In this document: positions 35,140 to 46,690 of the stretch, piece after piece
How positions within the stretch are numbered: position 1 is the stretch's first letter
Layout: each line of letters begins with the position of its first letter
NCBI GenBank assembly: GCA_027924585.1
Contig: BSBM01000370.1
Location: 29,409,501-29,473,500, forward strand
Direction: 5' to 3'
Length of the DNA stretch: 64,000 nucleotides
From: Larix kaempferi
Taxonomy: Eukaryota > Streptophyta > Pinopsida > Pinales > Pinaceae
Notes under the pieces: generated by a model
Seen by the model: the letters and a program-made list of their open reading frames with translations, nothing else
The model's database searches: none
What the model was told of the DNA's origin: nothing
Made by a program: the position numbers and the translations under genes

Positions 35140-36067
35140 TGGACTCGTGGTTTATACTCTCTCCACTTTGGAAAAGTTCTAGGCATACTTGCCCAAGCTC
35201 TCACGGCGACTATTGCTTTAATCTATGCCCTCCCCACCGCCATAGCATGGCCCGAACACCTCACCTCACACCACGTGCCCACCTCGTGGCGGGTACTGTT
35301 CTCACGCCTGAGCATTTATCACTCCAGGCGACGGCAGTTGAAATTACTTGCAACATGGATAACCCTCCATTCGACGCTCTCGGCCTTGCTCTGCAAAATC
35401 TTAGTCTTCAGGAACCTGCAGTGTTGTTTGCAGATAGTTATCTCCTGGCTGAATGCGAGATGGATGGCGTCAGGCAGGCGATTGTTACCTTGAGTCGCCT
35501 CACCTCCGACATCAAGGTCTATCTGTCAAGAACCTACTCTGCAGTGTGCAATACTGATAACAAAATCGATGAACTCGTGGTTGAGGACAAATACATTCAC
35601 TCCAGGCTTTCCTGCTTGGAATCGCGTATGGAGGATATTGACAGAAACGTAATTGAACTCATGGGGAATCTTGACAGCGTTAAGAAAGATATCTCTGTTC
35701 TTGTTTGCAAAACGCAGTATAGCTACGCACAGGAGGCTCCAACGGTGAACCTGGAAATGGCAGAGGCGGCTTCAGTTAACCAGCAGAACTATGGATAATG
35801 GCATTTACTTGATTGCAGGTTCTCTCAGCTGTTTATTTTGAATGTTTTTTTGCCTTAAATTATGTAATCAGTTTGTGAGGGTTTACCCCACTAGTAACTG
35901 CAATGTTCTTAAGAATTTTGATAGTAAAGAATTCCAGGGGCTAGACTTCAAAAATCTCTGCAATTTTCCCTTGTCAGATGCAGAGAATGGAATTTTGCCA
36001 ATGTATTGAATGGCTGTGCACAGCCTTTGTTAATACAAACTCCTTACCTGTTTCTGTTTAAAAAAAA
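34779..36067 (+). mobile_element. LINE 3' end (1.29 kb) bounded by a 526-bp duplication
   Basis: Starts inside ORF2 RNase H, runs through a second open frame and a 3' UTR (GGCTGTGCACAGCC at 36012-36025, CTCCTTACCTGTTTCTGTTT just before the tail), and ends in an A run at 36060-36068. It is followed directly by the second copy of the 526-bp repeat. 5' truncation, a poly(A) tail and flanking direct repeats are the marks of target-primed insertion, here with an exceptionally long duplication. Confidence 0.75.
35139..35798 (+). CDS. 219-codon open frame downstream of LINE RNase H, function unknown
   Basis: The first ATG overlaps the RNase H stop (TAATG at 35137-35141). A more natural start may be the ATG at 35356 (MDNPPFDALGLALQNLSLQE), because the first ~70 residues are low in structure. 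The rest is predicted helical and coiled-coil-like: IVTLSRLTSDIKVYLSRT, then DNKIDELVVEDKYIHSRLSC and LESRMEDIDRNVIELMGNLD. The tail is Gln/Asn-rich. I do not recognise the family. It lies inside the LINE 3' region, before the UTR and poly(A), so it travelled with the LINE: a downstream LINE ORF, a read-through capture, or part of a host transcript. Confidence 0.4.
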   Translation: MDSWFILSPLWKSSRHTCPSSHGDYCFNLCPPHRHSMARTPHLTPRAHLVAGTVLTPEHLSLQATAVEITCNMDNPPFDALGLALQNLSLQEPAVLFADSYLLAECEMDGVRQAIVTLSRLTSDIKVYLSRTYSAVCNTDNKIDELVVEDKYIHSRLSCLESRMEDIDRNVIELMGNLDSVKKDISVLVCKTQYSYAQEAPTVNLEMAEAASVNQQNYG

Positions 36068-36594
36068 ATAAATTTATTATTATTTATATAAATATAAATT
36101 AATGTTATTTTAAAATTATTGTTATCTATATAAAGATAAATTAATGTTATCTATCTAAAGATATATTATATATTTTAGATTCCACATTAACTATAGTATA
36201 TTAATTGTTTTGTTGCAAATTACATAATATTGTGTTAGATATAAATTTATTGAACATTAAAGATGTTTAACGTCCCTTTCTTTTTATCTCCGTCCCAAGC
36301 ATATTGCTACAAGTGTCCATGTGTAAACTAAATCTCTAAAACTGAAAGAAGCTAACAAGAAGATGAATGTTTTGGTTAAGATATATAGAACATGTTGACT
36401 ATTGTTTTGATGCCGATGGGATAGTGAACCTTAATGGTATGGAAAAAAGATGTACGTTATTTTGAATGATTGGTGGAATGGACTTTCTGATATGTATGCT
36501 TCCATAGTATATGGGATAACTGCAGGTAAAACTCACATCTTACCATAGTATCACATCTCACCATAGTAACAAGAGTTGTGACATATTACCCCGG
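36068..36594. repeat. 526-bp direct repeat, copy 2 (3' side of LINE fragment)
   Basis: Follows the LINE poly(A) and runs without a break into the GRAS fragment. Its last codons are still in frame with that fragment. So this copy shows the pre-insertion arrangement on its right side, and copy 1 shows it on the left side. Confidence 0.95.
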
Positions 36595-36948
36595 TTCATG
36601 GAAGCTTTAAACTATTACTCATCGGTGTTTGAGTCTCTAGATGCTACACTTCCAAGGGAAAGCATAGATCGAATGAATGTTGAAAAACAATGCCTTTCCA
36701 GAGACATAGTGAACATAATTGCTTGTGAGGGGGAAGAAAGGATTGAGAGATATGAAGTTGCAGGAAAATGGAGAGCTAGAATGACTATGGCATGCTTTAG
36801 TGTGTATCCTCTCAGTGCTAATGTTAAGGACACAGTTAAATCTTTGCTCCAACCATACTGCAATAGCTACAAGACTAAGGAAGAAGTAGGAGCTATGTAT
36901 TTTGAATGGTTGGACATAATTCTCATCGTAGCATCTGCTTGGAATTGA
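36589..36948 (+). pseudogene. GRAS transcription factor, C-terminal fragment (PAT1/SCL-like)
   Basis: The frame reads PRFMEALNYYSSVFESLDAT, then a helix, IACEGEERIERYE, GKWRARMTMACFSVYPLS, and finishes in ILIVASAWN followed by TGA. These are the end of the PFYRE motif and the whole SAW motif of the GRAS family, in the style of the PAT1/SCL branch. GRAS proteins are plant nuclear regulators of about 400-700 residues. Only the last ~120 are here; the leucine-heptad and VHIID regions are absent upstream. Usually invariant glycines are replaced (MTMAGF is MTMACF; YLGW is YFEW), so it looks like a decaying captured fragment. It lies inside the giant TIR element. Confidence 0.8.
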
Positions 36949-38881
36949 GAAGCAAGGACTGTAAGAAGGTTTCTGTACAAGAATTTTCTACAATTTGTCA
37001 ATACCATTGCAGAAACTGCATCTGAATTTCATGCTGTGTCAGGGAAGAGTTCAAATACCTGACACCATGACTTTTTATAGTGATAAAAGATTAAACTAAT
37101 TTAAGAAAACAATGGTTTTAACTTGACCTGTTTGATCAAGGATACTAGTGATAGTTATTCATTTGTATTTTTGCTTCCTCGTGCAGGTAGAGAGGAAAAT
37201 GTGAAGGCTTGCTAAAATCAGTGACATGCCTACCTTCATAGTGGGAAACCATATAGAGATAGTGATTATGTAACTTTCAGGAACTTATGCTTGAATAGCT
37301 AAAAAGTATTGGATTTTTTTTTCATTACCTGAGTATAGAGTTTCCTAATCAACTGGATGAAAAATAAAGTCTATTGCTGAAATTGCATCTTTGAAAGTTT
37401 TGAACCAGGACTATATAACTGATATAACAACAATAAAAGTGGTTGAAATCTGAAGACAAACAAATTTTGACATTTAACTGCATGGTAAGTCAACCATATG
37501 TATACTTTGTCATGTTTTGATATTGATTTAATATCTTTGTCTAATCTCAGAAGTAGCAACTTCACAGGAACAAAACTTCATTCCTATGAAGTCCTCACTA
37601 AAAGAAAAAAGTGTGCATGCTGAATAATCTCTTCATTTTATTGAGTGGAAATAGAGAAATGACTTGTTTAATAAATTAATTGAGTGATGCATTCTGTAAC
37701 ATGTATACATAGAGTGCATTGGCAGATCTGCAGTAAAACTTGTTGGCTAGTTATAGTTAATGATTTTTGCTGAAATGGTTTTTTATTTTCAATTGGTGAA
37801 GCAAAGGGTTCAAACACACCTCTCTACTTATTAGACATAACTCCATGCTTATTAGGAACCCGTAGCCATGTTTTCACCAATGTTTTGAAGAGTGGTCCAC
37901 CCCAGCTTATAAGAGTTCAATAAACATCTAGATTACATATGTTTTTTTGTGTGGGCATTTAAAATTTGTCGATTCAGTACATAAGTATTTTAAGTAATGT
38001 GGCTTTAATCCATGGGAACACCAAGAATGACAGTGTCATAATTTGTATGTGATTACTATGTAATTTGTATCTTGCAAGCAACTTCTCAAGAGATTTAAAA
38101 TAAGACTGATAATTTTGTTGTGCTAAAGTGCAAAGTGCATGTTGAAGATATAATTGAAAGAAAAAACCCACAAAACATAAATTTCAACATGCTACCATGG
38201 ATGGCTCAAGTGTCTCTCAAAACATGGAATAGATGAACATTAGTTTTTTCCAAATACTTTCTTTAAGGACTCATCTATCTATAGTAATCTTCTATTTATT
38301 TTCAAATATTTAGAAAGTACCTAACAAACCTAGCACAATTTATAAACACTGTCCGATTCAGCCTTCTTGTGAACCTAGTTCCACTCCATCAAGGCAAGAT
38401 CAACATTCATAAGTAAAATAAAAAGTAATCCAATTCTTGGGTATTTACACTAGATGGTTAGTCAGGTCATTCTGTATAAGTAAGCCAAAAAAAGTAATGA
38501 AATTCTTGGGTATTTACACTAGATAGTTCGTTAGGCCATTCTGTGTGATAACTTCTCTCCTGACACCTATGCAGACCAGCTGCCTTGAAATTAGAGAATG
38601 ATTTAACTTTTTGTTTAATAACTTGATTTAAAACTTTTATCAATAGACAGTTCCACAAGCTGGTTTTCTCCACAAGTGAACTTTTCTCAATATAATTGCA
38701 GTAGAAACTATAAATGGCATGAAAGAAATACTTGATGATCTAAAGACATGCATTGCAGTCAAATGGATGATAATGTTAAAGCATTTCTTTATCTATTTCT
38801 GACATGAAATTGGGTAGCAGGTTCTGAATGCACCTTTTTTTGGTGAGAGGAGCACTATCCTATATCTCCTATAACTGCTAT
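36949..38881. other. Non-coding flank of the GRAS fragment
   Basis: Composition resembles gene-flanking DNA rather than transposon DNA and may be the original 3' UTR and downstream region of the GRAS gene (a possible acceptor CGTGCAG lies at about 37180). A tandem pair of ~80 bp occurs at about 38410-38540 (ATTCTTGGGTATTTACACTA twice). No gene was recognised. GCTAT at 38877-38881 is the LTR-element target duplication. Confidence 0.45.
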
Positions 38882-40342
38882 TGTCACGTACCCACCCATC
38901 CATCCAAGGTAAGGAGGGAACATGATGCCAATCTATGGGGCTTTTCATAAGCTCCGCCAAGTCATTAACCTCACAGCCATAAAATTAAGAGTGTGCATAT
39001 GCCATTTAAACAATTAAGCACAGCGGAATTAAAAACTCATCCACACACATTATTTTATATGCATACAACATATAAAAAACAATCATCAATCTAAACATTG
39101 CAGAAGTAAATGCATAGACAACAAGACACTTATCTTTATGGTGAAATGGCCCCAAACAACTAGCTATGCTGTTGCAACGTTCCTCTTAACCGTAGGTCTC
39201 TGCACAGCCTGTATTATTTCAGCACTCAGAGACCACCCCCGAGTTGGGCATGATATCTACAAGGAAAAAGGGGACTCTCTCAAGCTCATTCACAGCTGAA
39301 TAATCATTTGCATTTAAGCCAAGCCAGTCCACAGCTGGGTTTATCAGGCTAAATATGAACCCTCTTCATTTGTGGATGTTTCCACTCAAGCACAAGCCAA
39401 AACAATGGAAACCCATTTCAGCCCCAACAATCTTAACACACACCAACTCAAAACTGTGCATGGATACTCATAACAGCAAAATCCCAAGTGCTGGGTATGA
39501 GGAAAAACGTGGGTAGCCAAAACGAAGTGATAGATGGTGAATCAAGCCAGGGAAAGAAAATTTGTTTTCAGAAAACGTCCGTGGGCATTCAAAGAGCCGC
39601 AATGGTCTCTACAAACCCCCAAATCGTGCTCTCTCCTTCCCAATAGGTATGTGATACAAAAACGAGTTCCCTGCAATGCCAAAAGGGAGGAAAACACTAA
39701 AAATCAGTGGAGAAAGACGCCCAGGCAGCTCCCAACGGTCTGCAACACAAAAACGCCCTCTTCCTAGCTAGAAGACTCAAAGAAACCAGAAAAACGTGGC
39801 TAGAAAATGCCCAGGCAGTTCCAAAAACGTGAGAGAGGAAAAACTGCTTGATGGGTTATGGCTTAGGGAGCAAATCATGGCTGTTTTCTTGCCCAAGAAG
39901 CAAAAACACGATTTTCCATGAGGGTGGCTTACCCATACTTGAATGTGGACAACCATACCTCCCCAATCCCCAAGGCATTAACTACTTCACCCAACTCTTG
40001 GGAGAAATGAATGATTGGGTACAAAAGTCAACATGGGTAGTTGAGGGTTTGATGGGTTCTCTCATTGACACTTGGCTTGACTTCATTGGCTCAAGGGTTT
40101 GAATATGTCCCTCCCAATTCCTTGTAATATCATGCCCCCATCTCTTGTTGCATTGCATAGCTAGTTGTGGGTATTTATATTAAAATGCATATTTACAATT
40201 CCAATGTGCCTGGCTAGCACGTAAACCATATGCATCAATAAATCAATGGCGGGGCCTTGGCCTTGAGCTCCTCACCACGATTTTATAGCAATATTACATC
40301 ATTTACATTTTAATGCAATGGGGTCAATATGGGGACGTGACA
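38882..40342 (-). repeat. 3' LTR of the non-autonomous element
   Basis: Minus-strand reading TGTCACGTCCCC...GGTACGTGACA. A TATA-like ATATAAATACCC lies at about 40171-40182 on the minus strand with a C/T-poor leader after it. The motif CCAGTCCACAGCTGGGTTT (39327-39345) is a relative of the interior hairpin array. Confidence 0.9.
39848..40102 (+). other. 84-codon open frame inside the LTR, antisense to the element
   Basis: Starts MMGYGLGSKSWLF and ends WLDFIGSRV; the same frame is open at 48167-48421 in the other LTR with one residue changed (Cys to Phe near residue 33) as far as I can see. Because the LTRs are recent copies, this does not prove selection. No domain was recognised. Confidence 0.25.
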
Positions 40343-40354
40343 TTCCCCTCCCCT
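40343..40354 (-). other. Polypurine tract of the non-autonomous element
   Basis: Minus-strand AAGGGGAGGGGAA lies directly before the TGTCACGT start of the 3' LTR, where a retrotransposon plus-strand primer belongs. Confidence 0.85.
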
Positions 40355-41600
40355 TGGAATAACACCGTCCTTGGTGTTCCAATACTTCATAATATATACC
40401 CACTTTACACATGCCTCAAAATTCACAACTAGTGGTAGGTATGCCCGACATTTCATCTCTTTACTTTGAACCTTCAGGATCAATTCCTTTGGCTTCCACA
40501 ACTTCTCCTGCTGGCTTTGACCTTCCATCTCTGCAGGTGGGCATTGCTCCACAACAATCACTTCTGTTTATTTATCTTCCAGTTGATCTCCAAGTCTGGA
40601 ATTTTATGGATGCCATATTCCTTGTTGTCCTGGCAACTATTCGAGGAAGATCTTTAGCCAAAACAAATAGCTTTTGGTCTGCTGCCATGATCAATGTGCA
40701 CGACTGGATCTCACTTTTCTCACCAGCAACACTTGGCTAGTAATAGCTGCAATCGTTGGCTTTCGATTTCTCACCTATGAGATTCATCATGACAATTCCT
40801 GCTAGGACAAGCAGAACACAATTTAAAATTAGTCAATTGTAAGCTCAATTGACATGGAACGTCCATGCTTTAATCATGAGACTTCCACACTTTCCTGATT
40901 TCCCAACATACACATGAACTCATTCATGTTCATCCTTTCACATGAAAAATAACTATTTCAGCATTCTCAATTAAACACAATCTACTTCCAGTCACGACAT
41001 GCATTCAACAGTCCTTAGTTCCTGAAATGCATCAATCAAAAGGAAAGAGAGAAGAGTAAGAGTTTCCCCCTGTTAGTCTTGTTCCAATCCAGAGCCACAC
41101 CATCATTGTTGTTTCATGCTCCTTAGCCTCTTTCACTTCAATGTGAATCCTTGACTTGCCCGTTCTTGGCTATGACACTTAGTGTCTAAGGTCTGTTTAA
41201 GGATTTTCAACGTGGGAGTCCTTCCCATTGTTGCCTACAGGACCTTTGGCTGCTAGGACCCACACATGTCCACTGGCGCCATCTTTCATTACTGCTCATA
41301 CTGAGCTCTTTAGGACAGTCACATGTCCACATGCATCCTCCAGATGATTTCATAGTCCTTGCTTCCAACAATACCTACACTCCAACATTGAGTCAATTCA
41401 TATGTTTAGTTTATTTCCCTAGGGTTTGTCTCCAAGCAAGAGTTTAAGAAATCATAAACAAATCATATACACACATATTTCATAAGCAAGAAGCTGCAAT
41501 GTAACCAAATACTTATCTGCATTGGATGTCTTCACTTTATTCCACATGATCCTTCTTCGCTTTATAAGCCTTGGATTGCCCGTGGATGCAATAATGAATG
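40355..41600. other. Interior of the non-autonomous element, non-coding
   Basis: No gag-pol motif. Short open frames (for example 40411-40740) show no recognisable domain and overlap each other in several frames. Confidence 0.6.
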
Positions 41601-42620
41601 TTGGGCCAGCACACAGGCTAGTCCACAACCATTCGAATAGGCAATGCCCAGCCAGTACACCGACTGGGTTTCATCAATCATCTCATTTAACAATATGCTA
41701 GGCCAGTGCTCCGATTGGTTTGATTAATTAATTAAAGAATGTTTGGCCAGCACGCCGGCTGCTCCACAACATCAAGTGGTTAATGCCCCCACCAACTATT
41801 CTCTGAATTTATCGAGCATCAATTACTCTCTGGATTTACTAAGAATTTATAGTGCACAACCAGTTACTCTCTGGTTTTACCAAGAATTTATAGTGCACAA
41901 CCAGTTACTCTCTGGTCTACCAAGAATTTATAATGCACAACCAGTTACTCTCTGGTTTACCAAGAATTTATAGTTCTTTCAAGGTCCGTGCTTCCTGCAA
42001 TGACCAAGGTTTCCAACAAAGAAACCACAGTGTATCAGCTTAGCTGTTAGAAAACTTATACCTGAAATCTTCATTATTCCAAGCAAGAAATAAATGAAAA
42101 TGAATACTTATCTGTATTGTGCATTTCCTCGCTACTCCACAGGTTTCCTTCTCTGCTTTACAAGTCTTGGATCACCTGGGGTGGACGCTTGGCCAGCACA
42201 TATGTTGCTCCATAACATCATCCGAATAGGTAATGCCAAGCCAGTACGCCGACTGGGTTTATTAGGCATCCCTAAAATCAGTATGCTAATCCAGTACGTC
42301 GACTGGGTTTATCTAGCATTTCAAAAATCAGTATGCTAAGCCAGTACGCCGACTGGGTTTATCAAGCATACAATGACCATTTCCAAGCCAATTCTCTGAC
42401 TGGGTTTGTCAGGAAATAACACCCTTCACCAATACCTCCACAACATGTAAATAGCCAATGCCAAGCCAGTACACCGACTGGGTTTGTTAGGAATCCAACA
42501 ACCATTCACCACAACTTCCAAATAACCAATGCCAAGCCAGTACACTGACTGGGTTTATCAGGCATACAACAACCATTGCCAATCCAGTACACCGACTGGG
42601 TTTATCAGGCAATAAGAACA
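41600..42620 (-). repeat. Array of short hairpin repeats
   Basis: The motif CCAGTACxCCGACTGGGTTT recurs about nine times (near 41650, 41703, 42238, 42291, 42335, 42385, 42462, 42533, 42577) at variable spacing of about 45-75 bp. CCAGT and ACTGG pair, so each copy is a small stem-loop. Between 41845 and 41970 a second motif (AATTTATAGTGCACAACCAG, then TTACTCTCTGG) is repeated about four times, again with CCAG/CTGG pairing. Confidence 0.85.
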
Positions 42621-45600
42621 ACATAATATGATTACGTGGCTCCTCTTATGCAAACCAGTGGTTCCCTCCAGGAACTCCGTAGGTAACTCACTTGACTGCA
42701 GGCTAGCATGGCCCCCACAATACCCACTCACACTACACAAGGATGATATCTCTTTTCTGCTACACAGCTCCTCGGGCCTATCCATCTCTTCTAGTGTCCT
42801 TTAGTGTGAGCATAGAAAGGTTACCATTTCCCATATAGTCCTCTTTTGTACTTTCTCTTCACATTGCCCCTTAACGTGCAAAACCAAATTGCATTCGTAT
42901 AAGCTGACAACACAAGAAGGATAAGCAGGCTCATCAGTATTGCTGCTCAAAAATTGTAATCATATTTCATAACATTCACTATCAAGTATTGAAACACCAG
43001 GAATGTGTCCATTCCCTTAGGGTGTAGTCAATATTGACAACCTCAACAAAACCCAACACCTGAAAGGTATGCATCCCTTTTTGATGTGAGTCATGTAGGC
43101 CATAATCATACTCAAACAGTCTGGAATAATAATAAAACATGCTCTGCATTTTAAATCTAATAACCAGACATGTATATTCTTAGTTAGGGTCACGAAATAC
43201 TCATCCATTTTGCAGATGTATCTCACATGCCTTCTGGGCATAGCTTTACCATTTCACTCTCATGGTTTACCGACATGCGGTTTAGTTGAGATATTGTCAA
43301 TGGCGTTTCACCCGAAACCCATTTCCAAAGCATGGGGTCTTTCCCATCTAGTTTGGCTTTTGCAGGCCATCACTCCTGGTCTTCCTGCAATGTGTCTTCC
43401 TGGCATATTTATCAAATAGCCAAATAGTTAGCAGCATTTAGCAATAAGCTTCAAGTATGATTGTTCCATAACCAATCATTAGCATTAATAATTAATTCAA
43501 CATGAATTTGCAACTCTGTCTCCTAGATAAATTGATTTGTTTAACCATGAGGCCATCCTCATATTGTTTGGCTCTCGTAAGTGGTATCACTCTATCCATT
43601 ATGGTTTTACACTTGCTACCATACATGAACATCCACCTACAACATGTCCTCCTGACACAATTTATATAAGCCAAACAATGATTAGCAATTATAAGCAAAT
43701 TCTCAAATCTGAAATTTACAAATCTGTTTTCCTACAGAAATTAGATTTGCAATCATGAGATTATTCTCATAAATTTAAACCATAAAATTTTCAGATTTGT
43801 TTCATGCATACTTTACAACCATGAGAACCTTCTCATAGCCTTTGGCTTCTGCACATGGTAGATCCCGGTCTTTACTATGGACTTATCCTCATTGCCATAC
43901 ATAAGACTTTTCTACCTGAAAACTGAAACTTCAATCATCCAAACACGTTGTGAGTATCTGTGCATATAATCCTTTCATTGCCACAACAGTCACTGAAGTG
44001 ATCTCAGAATTATGACACTCAATAATTCAAACACCTTCAACTGTTAACATTTGAAATGCAATGAAATATATACATTCCTATATATGCATCATTGTCACAA
44101 TAAAATTGCAAGACATAGTCACATTATCCATGCAATTTAAATAAACTGTAAATACTCATTACTTCATATTCCATGCAATTATGTCCTTCCAACAGAGCAC
44201 TTTGGTAGCCCATCACATGTCTACATTCTTCATGCAATCATTCTTCTGCACTCACAACAGCTCATGGAATGGTCTCAATACTAACAATAGTTCACCATTT
44301 CATCTATCATCTATATATATATATCACAACCATGCATTCACACAACGTATCTCAACATGTGCACCTGCACATATGCATGCTATATATATATATATATATA
44401 TATCACAACCATGCATTCACACAACGTATCTCAACATGTGCACCTGCACATATGCATGCACATCCACAACATTTACATAATATTTTGATGTACATTCACT
44501 TAATGCATAACCCATCGATGCAACCTTGCATTAATCCATGAATGCTATGCATTCCAACATATTATGGCCTAACCATGCTTGTCTCATATGGCATACACTA
44601 CCACAGGACCATAAGTCATCACGTGCTTCGGTTGTTAAACTCACAACCAACATACACAAATGGCATGATATAATTTCATATGAATGCATTGATATTTCTA
44701 AGCAATTATAGGGTGTAAGGATCATTGCCTTCACTTACCCACACCTCACCATACTTGGTAGGTTAACGTTCCCATTCGGGCACTCAATACCACATGCAAA
44801 CAATTCAATCATAGTTTAAATATAGTGAAGGTATCTCACCAAATCCTCTTTCAACATTCATGCAATTAAGCACAATTAACCATTACCTGCATGGCTGTTA
44901 TTAACATCGCTTGATGTTACCTGATCCGTTGGCCTCTTACCAAGGCTACTCTGTCCTTTTGCCAACATCATGATCACAGATTTGTTGCACCATCCTTTCT
45001 TTATAAGGTCGTTGGTCACGTGCAACAACGTCATCAACTTCTTTAGCCATGCTTTAGTTGCCTTTGGTCCTATAACCAATGCGAACACAAGTGATTATTA
45101 GCAACCACAATCATTATCTTAAGTGGCTCATTGCATATGTAAAACCTCACTATTTTACCAATATGCAATATCATATACATGCAAAACATTTTCACATGCA
45201 CTGTGCAATGTTTATTGATGTGCCATCTAGTGCATATTCATCTATGTAATCCTTTGCATTTCAGCATTCCTATGCCATAATTTATATGTACGACCACTTC
45301 AGAATTATAGATACAATATCAAGAGGGTAGTGGGGGAATTCTCCCTTCCAATTCCTCATTGTAGCAGGGAATTTCCTCTTCCAAATCATAGCTGATCCAA
45401 TTTCATGGGCTCTCTACCATGCACACAAGCAATTAATAGCTATGATCTTCTCACAAAGTAGAAATTCAATATATGTATTCACATGTATAACATTCATTCA
45501 TGATATTTTCCAAGCATACAATTATTATGTTATAAACATAAATGGTTTAAGGTGAGAGATTTCCCTTTCATCAGCGTTGCCTTACTGCTCCCATTGTTTT
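42621..45600. other. Interior of the non-autonomous element with a tandem pair
   Basis: Non-coding. A tandem duplication of ~79 bp at about 44311-44465 (ATATCACAACCATGCATTCA twice) includes a (TA)n run. The sequence is rich in CATGCAT-type words. No domain was found. Confidence 0.6.
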
Positions 45601-46690
45601 TCCCCGTTTGGTGCAAATATTAAGGCTAAAATGGCCGCCATTGTCGCAGATCTTATTGTTATTTTTTCTGTCGGTGTTGCGAATATTTAGCTTAAAAAGC
45701 GCCGCTCGTGTCGCGGAATTTTAAGTTAAAATTCGCCGCCCTTGTCGCGGATCTTAAGGTTATTTTCGCCGCACGCATCGCGCAAACATTCAACATAACT
45801 TTTCCGCTGCGCGCAGAAAGTTAGCGTAACTCCCGTCGCCGCGTCGCAAAGTTAATCTTAACTTCACCGCCCGCGTGCAGAAAGTTAGCGTAACTTCCTT
45901 TGCCGCAACCCTTAGGCATAATTTCGAAATTTTTGAGATTTTCTCTTCCTTTTGGTGCATAATTTCCAACTTCTTCGCCGACCGCGTCGCAGATATTGAG
46001 GTTAAAATTGCAGCGGTTGGCGCGGATGTTAAGATTATAATTGCCGCAGGTGGTGCTGCTCTTATCGCTAATTTTGCCGCCACGCGCACAAAATTTATCC
46101 TTAACTTCGCCGCAGACGTCACAGATATTAACGCTAATTCTTCCGTCGCGCACGCAGAAGTTAACGTTAATTATGCCACCGTGCACAAAAGTTAACCTTA
46201 ACTTCGCCGACACAACCTTCGGAAAAATTTTGAAATACTTAGAAAATTTTTGAAATTTTCTCTTCCTTTCGGCTCCGACAGATAACCTCGCGACCGCCGA
46301 CCGCTTCCCTTCGGTGCAGAGTTAGCAACTATTTTGCCGACCGTTGCGGCGCTTTTGGGCTTATCTTTGCCGACAGAGTCACAAGAGTTAGCCCAATTCT
46401 TGCCGCCGCGCGTGCAGAAAATTAGTCTAACTTTCGCCGCCGCGCGTGCAGAAAGTTAGCCTAACTTTTTTCGCCATGCGCGCAGAAAATTAGCCTAACT
46501 TTCACCGCCGCGCGCGCAGAAAGTTAGCTTAACTTTCATCGCTGCGCGCAAGCCTCCATCGCAACTTTTAACATTACTTTCGCCGCGCGCACCGCGCGCA
46601 TCGCAGATTTTAAAGTTAAAATTGCTGCCGCTGTGCGCAAAACTTATCGTTAATTCTGTCGCCGCAGCCTTAGCAGCAGACACTTAGAAA
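45600..46690 (-). repeat. GC-rich island of degenerate palindromic repeats
   Basis: About 1.1 kb of CGCCGC/GCGCG-rich DNA in an otherwise AT-rich window. A 30-45-bp unit, CGCGCAGAAAGTTAGCxTAA with CTTTCGCCGC, recurs dozens of times with drift. AAAGTTA and TAACTTT within a unit are inverted, so units can fold. Open frames on both strands (45790-46122, 45821-46213, 45875-46195) are by-products of the repeat. It lies about 0.5-1.6 kb downstream of the PBS, where gag would start in a coding element. Confidence 0.85.

Noticed and set aside
34253-36594. LTR retrotransposon with 526-bp LTRs
   Set aside because: The repeats do not start TG and end CA, there is no PBS or PPT next to them, and the enclosed sequence is a LINE 3' end with poly(A).
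41600-42620. CRISPR array
   Set aside because: The repeat motif is degenerate, spacing is irregular, spacers are similar to each other, there are no cas genes and the DNA is eukaryotic.
44181-44541. Open frames of 90-99 codons
   Set aside because: They run through a (TA)n-containing tandem duplication and are explained by it.
45790-46213. Overlapping open frames on both strands in the GC-rich island
   Set aside because: The peptides repeat with the DNA unit and no frame is favoured; this is repeat DNA.
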